A DNA stretch of 64,000 nt, from contig CALSFV010000273.1 of assembly GCA_943737045.1 (NCBI GenBank), forward strand, positions 423,501-487,500, written 5' to 3'. Of the stretch, positions 1-10,111 are shown piece after piece. Position numbers and translations under genes: made by a program. The DNA is from Parapristionchus giblindavisi (taxonomy: Eukaryota; Nematoda; Chromadorea; Rhabditida; Diplogasteridae). Numbering within the stretch: position 1 is the first letter of the stretch; each line of letters starts with the position of its first letter. The notes beneath the pieces were generated by a model. The model was not told the DNA's origin. It did not search any database and saw only the letters and a list, made by a program, of their open reading frames with translations.

Positions 1-24
1 ATCAAAGATCACTATCGATTTCAG

Positions 25-3000
25 TGTGCCTCCGACACAATCCTTCGTTTTGGTGTTGAAAAGCGCGTCAAGGAGCTTCAGAAGGATTGCAACGCCAAAG
101 TTGAAGTGAGCTATATGACCTACCGTACACATACAGTAACTCAATCTACAGAAATGAATGCATTTTCAGTCAGAACAGGAGCTTCTGTGTGATTCTACTG
201 AAGATCTTGAGAAGGCATGGCTCAACTTCGTTCAGACAGCGGATAAGTACAGCAAGGTGAGAACGTTTTATGATCTAGTTGAAAGGAAATAAAAAGGTAG
301 CCAATGACCTCTTCAAAAAGTAATGATCTCTCGTTAGAGGATAGGGTGATAAAATGTGCGAATATATTTTTTTAGAATATTTCTAATTGTTTTCTTTTTC
401 CCCTCCTGTTCTCAGTGCTCCCCCAATATCACCCTTATTACCCGTATCATTAATTTTATCATTCATTTGTACCGTTGCGTGCTTGACACGTAGATAAATA
501 TAATATATAATAAGTGCCCGTTGGTAGCGAAAACGCTTTAGCTTATGTGATTTACTGAGTGCTTCTTTTCCTTACTTTTTGTGATATATAAAAATCTATC
601 CATTAACAGGCCTAACAACTAAATGAATCAATAGAAACACAATTTCATAAAAATACTTTTTTTAAATGAGTTCAATCCGCTTATCAGTTTCATTGCATCA
701 GTCCCACTTCTCAGACAGTCCTTTCATCGATCTAAACCCACTGATCTTATCATTCAACTTCGACCGACACAAAGAGTGTATTCAGTCACAGTCAATATTG
801 ATCGAACTGATAAGATATAATCATTCCTATCACTCAATATTCAACTGTATTAATAACAATCAACAACCCACACTGACTCATCAGTCATGTTTTCCGATTC
901 AAGGACACATCTCATTGATAACGGCAAATTATTCTTAAAATTGAAACACCAATTTCAATTCATAGTAACTCCTTTTTACAGGCAGTGGCTAGCTGTCGCG
1001 AGACTGTAGCCCGTAATGTCCAAAGAAGCGGCAGGTAAATATAACCGAAAATACAAAGATCAAAGATCATAGTATCTGATTTTCAGAGCAGGACGTGGAA
1101 TTCCGGACAAGCCTAATGATGACCAAATCGACAGCACCTCACTCGGAAACAGGTATAGTAGATCTACAACAAGCTAATTATGAAATAATGAAAATAACCA
1201 ATAATAGAAATAAAATAATAAAATAATAGAATAGAAAATGGAAAGAACCAATAGTATCTTTATCCAATCACAAACATACAAAGTAGAAAGTGTAAATAAG
1301 GAATAATTAATATACGAATGTTATAAGGGGAGATTACAAATGCATTGTTACGCGTGTTCACCGTGAAATATTCAGCGTTATGTAAGAGTATCAACCGAGA
1401 GATATCGTTCAAAGCTAACAACTGGTATGGTATAACGAATAAATAGTATGCTAGTGTATAGATCACGGTAACAATTAATGCAATGGAAAAGACGATAGAG
1501 AATCAATAAGATCAAAGATCACAGAACAATCGGGTCAAAGATCAAAGATCATAGTTCTTCGTGGTTTGACGATTCGTCGTCAGCAATGGCACGATTCAGA
1601 AGGAATACGGTGAAGATGACGATGATGATGAGAGCGATTATGAGGGGAATCGAACCAACAGATGATGAAGACTTAGGAGAAATAGTCGAACCAGAACGAT
1701 ATGACGAATTCGATCCACGAACCTACAATACACACAGTAATCAATTCATTTCATACAGTAATCTGCCACATTCCGATCAATAAAGAAATCAGGACACTAT
1801 ATCCCGTAACCAGTGATGGTCTGTGAAAATCCCAATTATTTAAGGGTTAATTTTTCGGATGGGCGTCACTAAGATACAATTTTTTGCGGGTGGGCCTGCC
1901 CTACGGGATAACCATAGGTCGAATAGCTAGATTATTAGTTTTCAAAATGCGGTCAGGTTTTTCGATTTTTTGGCAAATTCTGGCTCAAAATGCGGTCAGG
2001 TTTTTCGATTTTTGATTATTTTTGGCTCAAAATGAGGTCAGACATGGTACTTTGTAACATACTTATGGGGATAACCACGGACCATCACCGTAACTATCAT
2101 GACCATGCATGGCGTTCATGCTACATCACAGTGCTTACCAATTCCTCATCATAGTATCGCACACTCTCCTCTCCATGTTCTTCACCCGAACTACTCATAT
2201 GATCCTCCGCATCCTGCAATCAGAAGCACACATACAACAAGCGTTATGTATATATATTTATCAACTTTATTTATTATGTGTTTATTTTCTCCGGTATTTT
2301 TGGCAAACTGAGGAGAAGCCAAATCTCGCGGGTTACATTTATTTATTTATTTATTTATCGTACACCGCAAAGGTGTTTCAACAAGTACAAAGTGTTCGAG
2401 TGCAAGAAAAATAAGTGAGAGAATAAAATTATTAAAAGAGAGGTGGATTGGGATGGGGGGGAAGGTGAGAGATCAATTAATCACGCCTTCTGCTACAGTC
2501 ACGAGTAAAAAATACCGGAGAAGGGAAGACCGTCGATCAGTCGAGAACACTCGTCAGAATAGGCCAAATCATCAAGAACTACGATATCGTGTTGTGCATC
2601 ATTTCTATTCTACCCGATGTCATAAGCATACAAATCGCAAGCAAACTACCGCTACTTTCAGTCCATATAAAAAATATTTACAACGATAAAATAAAATATT
2701 ATTAGCAATCAATAATCGTCACCTGGGCGACGGCTCCATCGGATTCATCATCGTCATCATTCTGAATGGGAGTGGTGAGCTTGGGTGTTCTTCGGTTGGC
2801 ACTTCCGAGAGCTCCAACATTGATAGGTGATGATATGGGAGCATCTCCACCACCACCACCCAGGAGCTTCATCAGTTGCTTCTCGTAGAGCGATCGAGTG
2901 GATGGACCGATCGGGCCAACGCTCTTTCCGTTCTAAACATACATCATTCAAAAAACTCTTAGTTGGCCAATCAATAGTAAGAGTAAAGTAATCAATAATA

Positions 3001-6000
3001 AGACTAAAGTAATCAATGGTAAGACTAAAGTAAACAATAGAAAGACTAAAGTAATCAATAGAAATACTAAAGTAATCAATAGTAAGACTAACGTAATCAA
3101 TAATAAGACTAAAGTAATCAATAGTAAGACTAAAGTAATCAATAGAAAGACTAAAGTAATCAATATAAAGACTAAAGTAATCAATAATCACCTGAATGAG
3201 CATAGCACGAAGCTCATCATTAGATAGAGATGCGATATCGACCATACTGAACGATTCTCAAGTAAATTCAAATTAAACATTGGAAAGTACAATAAATCGA
3301 TAATGGCATGAGGATTACGGTATTTCTCGTTTCAGGAAACGCAGTTCGCACGACAATAGCGATGACTCAGACCACGAAGGGCACAAGCACAGGTTTCAAT
3401 CTATAAACTACAACGATAGGTCGAATAGCTAGGTTATCGGTTTTCAAAATCCGGTCAGGTTTTTTCGATTTCTGTAAAATTTTGGCTCAAAATCCGGTCT
3501 TACTTTGTAACATACTTTTCGACCTATGACTACAGCTAATTTTACTGTAGACCGCAATCACAATCTACATTCAGACGTCACATTTCCGATGGTCATCATG
3601 AAGATGACGGTCATGATCACTCCAGTCACAAGCAAAGGTACACACTATTCTATCATTGGGATGTGACATTCGAGATATCAGATATCGAGGATATAATTGC
3701 CATAAATAATTCTTGAACCGAGAAGAATGATCGGTCTGTAGATTTCGAGATTTCGAAAAGACGAGACTTAGAGACCACAACCCACTATCACGGGAATGAA
3801 AATCTCGAAACATTCCTGACTTCCTGAGTTTTCTCGAATTCTACGTCATTGTCGATGTAAACATAATTTATGATGATCACTTCGAGATCTCGCTTCCCGA
3901 ATGTCAATGTCTTTATATTCATTCCATTTCGTAAATTAAACCCACTAGGAAGGCTAATGATGAAAAATATCCTGTACCAGCACCACCAATACCAAATGCA
4001 TCAATGCACGTATTTCACACACTATCATTGCCTCTATAGCATATCTCTAAAATAGAAAATGTACTCAATATTTGAGTAATATTTTTTTAATACCACAGAT
4101 CTTTTGTTTGATAAGAATGAAGTACTTTGCAGACGCCGTAGTGCTGCTGATCACGACCCCAATGATCACAATGTTGATCATACCGGTCACAATCACAGGT
4201 AGACATCCAAATCGATTTTGCCATGGTACAGTATGCTTTGTAGACGCCGTAGTGCTGCTGATCACGACCCCAATGATCCCAACGTAGATCATAGCGGTCA
4301 CAATCACAGGTAGACATCCAAATCGATTTTGCCATGGTACAGTATGCTTTGTAGACGCCGTAGTGCTGCTGATCACGACCCCAATGATCCCAATGTAGAT
4401 CATAGCGGTCACAATCACAGGTAGACATCCAAATCGATTTTGCCATGGTACAGTATGCTTTGTAGACGCCGTAGTGCTGCTGATCACGACCCCAATGATC
4501 CCAACGTAGATCATAGCGGTCACAATCACAGGTAGACATCCAAATCGATTTTGCCATGGTACAGTATGCTTTGTAGACGCCGTAGTGCTGCTGATCACGA
4601 CCCCAATGATCCCAATGTAGATCATAGCGGTCACAATCACAGGTAGACATCCAAATCGATTTTGCCATGGTACAGTATGCTTTATAGACGCCGTAGTGCT
4701 GCTGATCACGACCCCAATGATCCCAATGTAGATCATAGCGGTCACAATCACAGGTAGACATCCAAATCGATTTTGCCATGGTACAGTATGCTTTGTAGAC
4801 GCCGTAGTGCTGCTGATCACGACCCCAATGATCCCAATGTAGATCATAGCGGTCACAATCACAGGTAGACATCCAAATTGATTTTGCCATGGTACAGTAT
4901 GCTTTGTAGACGCCGTAGTGCTGCTGATCACGACCCCAATGATCCCAACGTAGATCATAGCGGTCACAATCACAGGTAGAGATCCAAATCGATTTTTGTC
5001 ATGGCACAGTATGCTTTGTAGACGCCGTAGTGCTGCTGATCACGACCCCAATGATCCCAATGTTGATCACACCGGTCACAATCACCGGTAAAATTCGTGG
5101 TGTAGATTTGCTAATAAAATAATTCGTTTCAGACGCCGTAGCACCGGCGGAGACCACGATCCTAATGACCCCAACATCGACCACACCGGACATAACCACA
5201 GGTGATTCGTGGAAGCCTCAAATAAGACTAATCAGGCATGGTTACAGGAAACGTCGCTGCCCACTTCAAGGATACCGTGACGACGGGCAGAATCCATGCG
5301 ATCCCATGTCCACTGATCCCCATCAGAGACCAGCCCCTCAGGATGATGATAGAATTATCCGGACCAAACGATCAGTGGTATGCACGATATTCTTTCGAAA
5401 TCAGCAAACGATCAGAAAATATAATAGCTAACCAAACGATCAATAACGCTCCTTTCTATGTCATGACACCAATCATCGGTCCAGCGCCCCCACACACATC
5501 CGCTATATGGTTGGATGTACGCGTACGGGAAATACAACGACCCGACGACGCGATTCGCGAACTTCCTCGATACGATTCGTTGCCGCTAGCGACTGTGAGA
5601 GATTGTCCGCGTACTTTGCGCGCGACCACAGCGCAGCTGCCGCGTACTTACGTAGTAGACCAAACTAGGCGCCAGAATGGACGACGATACACTTACTATA
5701 CGATAGGGTTGCCGTAGCGTAAGCGTAATCGAATTTACCGCGCCCTCTTCCCATCCCTTGCCACTCTCTCGTCGCTTCCCGCAAGAGAGAAGAGAGACTG
5801 CCAAAGATAGCGTAATCACCGCTAAATTAGCGGGGATTACGCTATCTCTCGCCCCCCCCCTCCCCTCTCCTTACTCTCTGTTCACACCACCCGCCTCGCC
5901 CCATTTGAGGCACGTTTGAAGAGATATCTAATTCCCCTCACATCTGAGAGCTTGGCAGTCAACAGAAAAGTTGTAGCTCACATCTATCCGGTTCTAATTA

Positions 6001-7260
6001 TTTTTAGGCAGACACGATACGATAAAAACAAACAAAATGACAATCGTTCTACCATTTCAAAGGGGAAATCGAAACGATATGAGTTCAAAATATGTTTTCG
6101 TATGGACAGTTGAATTTCTCTCAATGTTCAGAGGAATCAGATTAGCATTTGAATATTAATTATGTATGTTATTCCCTCTATTTCCCATTTCAATTATCCC
6201 AAAGGGACATTGTTTGCCTCTCATTATCATGTCTCTCGTCGAGTGGCTGGTTGTGAGATTCTTTATATCAGATAAATTACACTTCGCATACCGTAAGTAA
6301 TCATCGGATACAGTATATGAGACTTTTCCTGTAGATGAATCAGCAGCAACCTCGTGCTTGTCACCTAAATCGAGATGTCCAAGTTTTATTTTGAATACAA
6401 ATCGATCACTCACAATCCGTCTATGTTTTTTTAAATGGGAAATAGAGAGAATAACATAGATAATTAATATTCAAATGCTAATCTGATTCCTCTGATCATT
6501 GAGAGAAATTCAATTGTTCATACCAAAACGTATTTTGAACGCTTATCGTTTCGATTTCCCTCTGAAATGGTAGAACAATTGTCATTTTGTTTGTTTTTAT
6601 CGTATCGTGTCTGCCTAAGAATAATCAGAACCGGATCGATGTGAGCTACAACTTTGCTGTTGACTGCCAAGCTCTCAGATGTGAGGGAATTAGATATATC
6701 TTCAAACGTGCCTCAAATGGGTCGAGGCGGGTGGAGTGAACAGAGAGTGAGGAGAGGAGAACGGGGAGGGGCGAGAGATAGCGTAATCCCCGCTATTTAC
6801 CGGTGATTACGCTATCTTTGGCAGTGGTCTGTCAAATAACGAAGTTAGGAAGGGAGAGAGTGCCTCTCACGGGCGATTGCTATAGAGAAGGGAAGGGGTG
6901 GCAATAGAGTGCGTAGTCTCCCCTTCCGTTCCTGCAACCCTACTATACGATAATCAAATATTTCGGGTACAGGGTCTGCCTCAGCAGCCAGAGTTCACCA
7001 AATCGAGAGCTCGTTGGATGGACGCCCGAGTGTCTCAAATCGACACCGATGACAACTACAAGACACAAAGAGGTCGTCATCATGGACGGTCCGAGGGTAA
7101 ACCTCTGCCGGTCGACGACTTCAACGGTCAATTGTTCACTGGTGTGCTAGACAGCCAGAACCAGGATTTGGACCCGCACCACTATTCGGTCATCGAAGAC
7201 GACCAGGAACCATATGCGGATGTGAGAAATCGTCGTCCATCCTGGCAGCACCTAGACTAG
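25..7260 (+). CDS. Histidine/aspartate-rich protein built by a tandem mini-exon array (5' partial)
   Basis: Family not recognised. Exons seen: 25-105, 170-256, 982-1034, 1087-1152, 1584-1736, then 3336-3392, 3575-3637, ten array exons between 4133 and 5201, 5248 to about 5373, and 6973-7260 with stop TAG. The first exons encode charged helical sequence (KRVKELQKDC, DLEKAWLNFVQTADKY), followed by an acidic stretch (EDDDDDESDYEG). The middle encodes His/Asp-rich segments such as DHDPNDPNVDHSGHNH. The last exon is hydrophilic and ends in WQHLD. From 3336 to 5201 every exon starts and ends in phase 2, so exons can be gained or lost without a frameshift. The 5248 exon ends in phase 0, which matches the last exon. 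The His/Asp pattern suggests metal binding, but this is inference. Two weak points: an apparent one-base frameshift at 1644-1647, and no phase-compatible link between 1736 and 3336, so there may be two genes or a missed exon. Confidence 0.5.
1914..2075. repeat. MITE-like element of the ATAGGTCGAA family (degenerate copy)
   Basis: Starts ATAGGTCGAATAGCTAG and contains the family core (TTTTCAAAATGCGGTCAGG), here partly duplicated, then a TTTGTAACATACTT end. See the entry at 3416 for a copy with both ends. Confidence 0.6.
2139..3245 (-). CDS. LEM-domain protein (emerin/LEM2-like), 3' end not resolved
   Basis: LEM domains bind barrier-to-autointegration factor and are typical of inner nuclear membrane proteins. 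Three exons in phase 0: 3192-3245 (ATG start, MVDIASLSNDELRAMLIQ), 2723-2932 (NGKSVGPIGPSTRSLYEKQL, then a Gly run and an acidic tail) and 2139-2213 (DAEDHMSSSGEEHGEESVRY, then an acidic end). Residues 1-42 match the LEM consensus: a two-helix fold with the central GPI...TR.LYEK.L motif. An AG acceptor lies one base before the ATG, as for a trans-spliced leader. After 2139 the reading should continue through the donor, but I find no convincing next exon and no membrane segment, so the visible product is only about 113 residues. It lies antisense within the apparent 1737-3335 intron of the His-rich gene. It could be a truncated copy, or its remaining exons may lie further left. Confidence 0.65.
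2320..2480 (-). mobile_element. SINE-like element, copy 1
   Basis: A run of TTTA repeats followed by TCGTACACCGCAAAGGTG, a 'fortune' of conserved sequence around AGTACAAAGTGTTCGAGTGC and a G-rich end. The same sequence, about 150 bases, recurs inverted at 31,640-31,770, where it abuts a tRNA-like segment. No flanking duplication was identified. Confidence 0.5.
2946..3190. repeat. Short tandem repeat in LEM-gene intron 1
   Basis: About eleven imperfect copies of a ~22-base unit (AGACTAAAGTAATCAATA type) fill the intron. Because the unit avoids stops in two minus frames, it creates long spurious open frames across the intron. Confidence 0.85.
3416..3527. mobile_element. MITE-like element, ATAGGTCGAA...TTCGACCTAT family
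   Basis: A 112-bp element with 10-base terminal inverted repeats (ATAGGTCGAA / TTCGACCTAT) and a core containing AAAATCCGGTCAGG and TTTGTAACATAC. Relatives with one or both ends lie near 20348-20423, 25730-25865, 37982-38185, 39271-39390, 41117-41243, 43139-43242, 44603-44716 and 50009-50166, nearly all in introns, in both orientations. No coding capacity; it would need a transposase elsewhere. Confidence 0.75.
4133..5201 (+). repeat. Tandem array of ten exon-plus-mini-intron units, mostly of period 111 bp
   Basis: The 66-base exons start at 4133, 4244, 4355, 4466, 4577, 4688, 4799, 4910 and 5022; a diverged 69-base one occupies 5133-5201. Between the early units lies a 45-base intron (46 bases before 5022) that begins GTAGACATCC and ends CTTTGTAG. 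Each exon is phase 2 to phase 2 and encodes RRRSAADHDPNDPNVDHSGHNHR with small changes. Units 2-8 are almost identical, so expansion is recent. Retaining an intron would meet TAG right at the splice site, so the introns must be removed. Two older, diverged relatives precede the array (3336-3392, RSSHDNSDDSDHEGHKH; 3575-3637, SDGHHEDDGHDHSSHK). Confidence 0.85.
5780..6830. mobile_element. Foldback element
   Basis: Two inverted arms of roughly 400-500 bases. The left arm begins around GCCAAAGATAGCGTAATC (about 5800) and the right arm ends with its complement at about 6824. Both arms carry matching blocks such as GCTCTCAGATGTGAGG and its inverse. The loop (about 6180-6420) has no recognisable gene. 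It sits in the last intron of the His-rich gene. No transposase is visible, so it is non-autonomous. Confidence 0.75.
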
Positions 7261-7499
7261 ATATCTCACGCATGCAGCAGTAGTATGCATATCGCAGCAC
7301 CAGCTACTGCAATATAGAATTTGTGGCTGCATCGAATCTATCTGAGTACATTTACAACAGTCTCATCGTCAATAGAACACGCCACCAGTGACCAAATATT
7401 CCTGTCTATTTGCAAACAGAAGTCTATGCTAGGCATGTTACGGCATGCGAGACTTAAATTCAGCAGAAAAAATATATCATTGCAATCATACGATTTTCC

Positions 7500-7592
7500 G
7501 AAAAAATCACTCAAAATGACGTATAAATGCTCCATTTTTTGCTTCCGACCCCCCGATTTTCATTCCCAGCGGCAATACCCGCCCACGTATGA
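7500..7592. repeat. MITE-like fragment of the 'CGGCAATGCCCGCCCACGTATG' type family
   Basis: The stretch ACTCAAAATGACGTATAAATG...CCCGCCCACGTATG also occurs at 42,230-42,345 (fuller copy) and in part, inverted, at 46,025-46,105. It is a short interspersed repeat with no coding capacity. Confidence 0.55.
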
Positions 7593-7859
7593 TTGCAATG
7601 ACGAACGCGTCTCAATGGTTCGTTCACGATCAGTGACAATAAAAAATATTGAACACATAATATAATAGCAAAGGCCAGCTACTTTTCTAGATAATGCTTG
7701 CTTGAAATAAATGTGATAGCAGTTGTAAACAAAAGGTCTACGATTGATTAATATACTGTTCAGGATACCGTGCTCTCTCGCGTGCGTCGTGGAGATTGCA
7801 GTGTAGCTGGTAGGTTGCAAATTTCAATTGGAATAAGGTTCAATCATCTTTACCTTCAG

Positions 7860-8122
7860 GTAACAAGGAACTCGGCCAACTTCAGGACAAATACGCCGAC
7901 CATTGCAAGCGTGAGAACATGTAAGTGTCTACCGTAGTCGTCAATCAATCAATCAATAACCTCTGATCAATCAATCAATAATAATCTCTGATCAGTTGCC
8001 TGCCTGATGAGGATCTTGGACCAAATGCCGCCGAGGACTTCAAGAAGCTACACAAGGAACACGCGGCCACGTATGCCGCATATGTTCGAGAGATGGCCGC
8101 ATGTTATGGCAAACTCAACTGA
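7860..8122 (+). CDS. Last two exons of an unidentified helical protein
   Basis: Exons 7860-7920 (NKELGQLQDKYADHCKREN) and 7996-8122 (CLPDEDLGPNAAEDFKKLHK, then HAATYAAYVREMAACYGKLN and TGA), joined in phase 2 by an intron with clear GTAAGT and ATCAG ends. The codons look constrained and the sequence is alpha-helical and charged. A polyadenylation signal AATAAA follows at 8166-8171. The exon at 7860 needs a phase-1 partner upstream that I cannot locate, so this may be an alternative 3' end of the preceding gene or a separate gene with missed exons. Its style resembles the 25-256 exons (CNAK...DLEKAWLNFVQTADKYSK), which hints at a tandem paralogue, but that similarity is weak. Confidence 0.45.
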
Positions 8123-8165
8123 GACCAATCGATAAACATCTACCGTACTCTCAATCTGTACCAAC

Positions 8166-8171
8166 AATAAA
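8166..8171 (+). promoter_or_regulatory. Polyadenylation signal AATAAA
   Basis: A canonical hexamer 44 bases after the TGA at 8120-8122, consistent with the end of a plus-strand transcript. Confidence 0.55.
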
Positions 8172-10111
8172 ACCAAAATATGCCACTACCTGAACAGAAT
8201 TTTGCAATATTAATCAATATTTGTTAAACGCGTTTCTTATTATCGTTGTTTTCTACACATGCTCAAAATCAAAAGTAATCTACCGTAATCCTCATACAAT
8301 ATTGTCTACTTGATCCATTGCTGTACATCCACGATGCATAAAGAAACTATCCGGTACACAATTATTGTCGCTGGTTCGCAAACCATATATGATATCAATC
8401 AATCGATAATTCAACACAGTTTGATTCTCTACAAATACTTTATACGTACGATCGATCTTTTTAGCATTACAGTAACCTGATACTAAATATACATACTTAT
8501 ATGGATTAAGACATGAATGAACGAAAGGACAATGTTACATCGAGTTGAAAGTGATCAAATGAAGTGGACACGACTCCAATGAGCCTATTCATTATGTACA
8601 CACTGTCGACTAGCACATGTGAATTAAAGTGGACAAAAGGTTACGGTAGGCCAAAATGGGTTACGGTAGTACGATATCAAAATGTAGAGAAAAAAAGGAA
8701 GAAACGAATCAGTCGTCGCAAGAACAATGTTTCGGAATAAGTGATATAGGTGATGATGTTGAATGGGGGCGGCTGGTAGATCTATCGATCGAACGAAGAA
8801 CAATCAATAATATATAAACACGGTGGTTGAGGGTTGTGGGGATAGGGGGCATGTGATTGAATCTATGTGTGTACGTATGGACCATTCTAACAGTATACAA
8901 CAGAGTAGTGAAGTGAATATAATATACGTGTTGAAAGGCGTTGTAGGTGAAGGCAAAGGATAGGAGAGGGAAGCTATAACCATTGGGGGCAAAGAGTTGG
9001 AAAGTGCATGATTAGATTATGGAAGTAGAAGGGATAGGATGGATGGATGGTATTATGTACAAGAGGGACAAATCAAGGAAGACTAACAACTACAAGTAAC
9101 ACACATACTTATACAGATCATCACTATCCTATGAATCCGAAATTGAAGAACAAGCACGATATTCAGAAGAAGACGCATCTTTTGTCGTTCTTGGCTCTAC
9201 TCTAGACGACAATATACCAAGACACGAAAAGAAGAAGAACAAAATAATAGCTCAATAAACAACAACAGTACTCTATAGTAATCGCTAATAACTACAAGAG
9301 GAAAAAACATTAATCGATAATATGTATATACTGTATAATGTAGGGAATCTAATCTAAGGTTGGGGGCGGACTACAGATGCGTGTGTCTTGCATTCGAGAG
9401 GAAACAAACAACCCAAGCATCTTGCACGGAAAGAACTGGGCATACGGTAGATCGATAACATTTTCCATTACCGTAATCCGTGCAAGCGCTACAAGTTGTG
9501 TGCAATAACACGCATGGGCTACAAACAGGAGGTACCGAGCCATACGTACACTTTGTCGCCAATATACATGTGAATGTTGACAGAGAGATTAAAGAGAATA
9601 ATGATATGGCTAGACTCAAGTGTGAGGGAAGCGGAGAATATATATATATATATAGATGAGTTGAGTTACACCAGCCAGACACATATATAGATAGATAGAT
9701 AGATGAAGATAATGAATGAATGAATGTGATTATAACGGAAGTAAGGAAGAAGTAACCCATCATGAAAGGAGTACACACAAATATATAGATAAAGGACAGT
9801 CAATAAAATAAAACACGGATAGGATAGGTGATAACCGCGCATGAGAAAGGAGGTACAAGAGAAAGATACGGTAAGAGTAAAGGGATACGGTAGGTAGGAG
9901 GAGGTCAGGATCAATCGATAATCAAGCATATCATACATACAGTATATGGAAGAGTGTTTGATGTGTGCAATGATTTATTAGATTGGGGTGCTAGTTATTG
10001 ATCAGTCTTAGTGTAGTCAGTCAGTGTGAATAAGTGAGTGAGATTGGGGGTGGAAGGAGTGAGGGGAAGGGGCGGAGTCTATAGATGAGATGGTAGATCA
10101 TCTATCAATCT
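8172..10111. other. Intergenic, no gene seen
   Basis: AT-rich sequence with simple repeats, including (AT)n near 9642 and (GATA)n near 9683-9704, and scattered TACGGTAG motifs. The left part lies beyond the plus-strand gene end; the right part holds the 3' flank of the carrier gene. I found no coding exon on either strand. Confidence 0.6.

Noticed and set aside
1260..1466. Hydrophobic 68-codon minus frame that might be the missing membrane part of the LEM gene
   Set aside because: No acceptor or phase match to exon 2139-2213, it lies in AT-rich intron sequence, and the composition fits chance.
2757..3245. Continuous 162-codon minus frame over the LEM gene
   Set aside because: Only its first 18 codons are genuine; the rest reads through the tandem-repeat intron and shifts frame in the second exon.
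4065..4973. Antisense open frames of 302 and 267 codons over the exon array
   Set aside because: They arise because the repeat period (111) is divisible by three and the unit lacks stops in two minus frames. They ignore the plus-strand splice signals and encode pure repeats.
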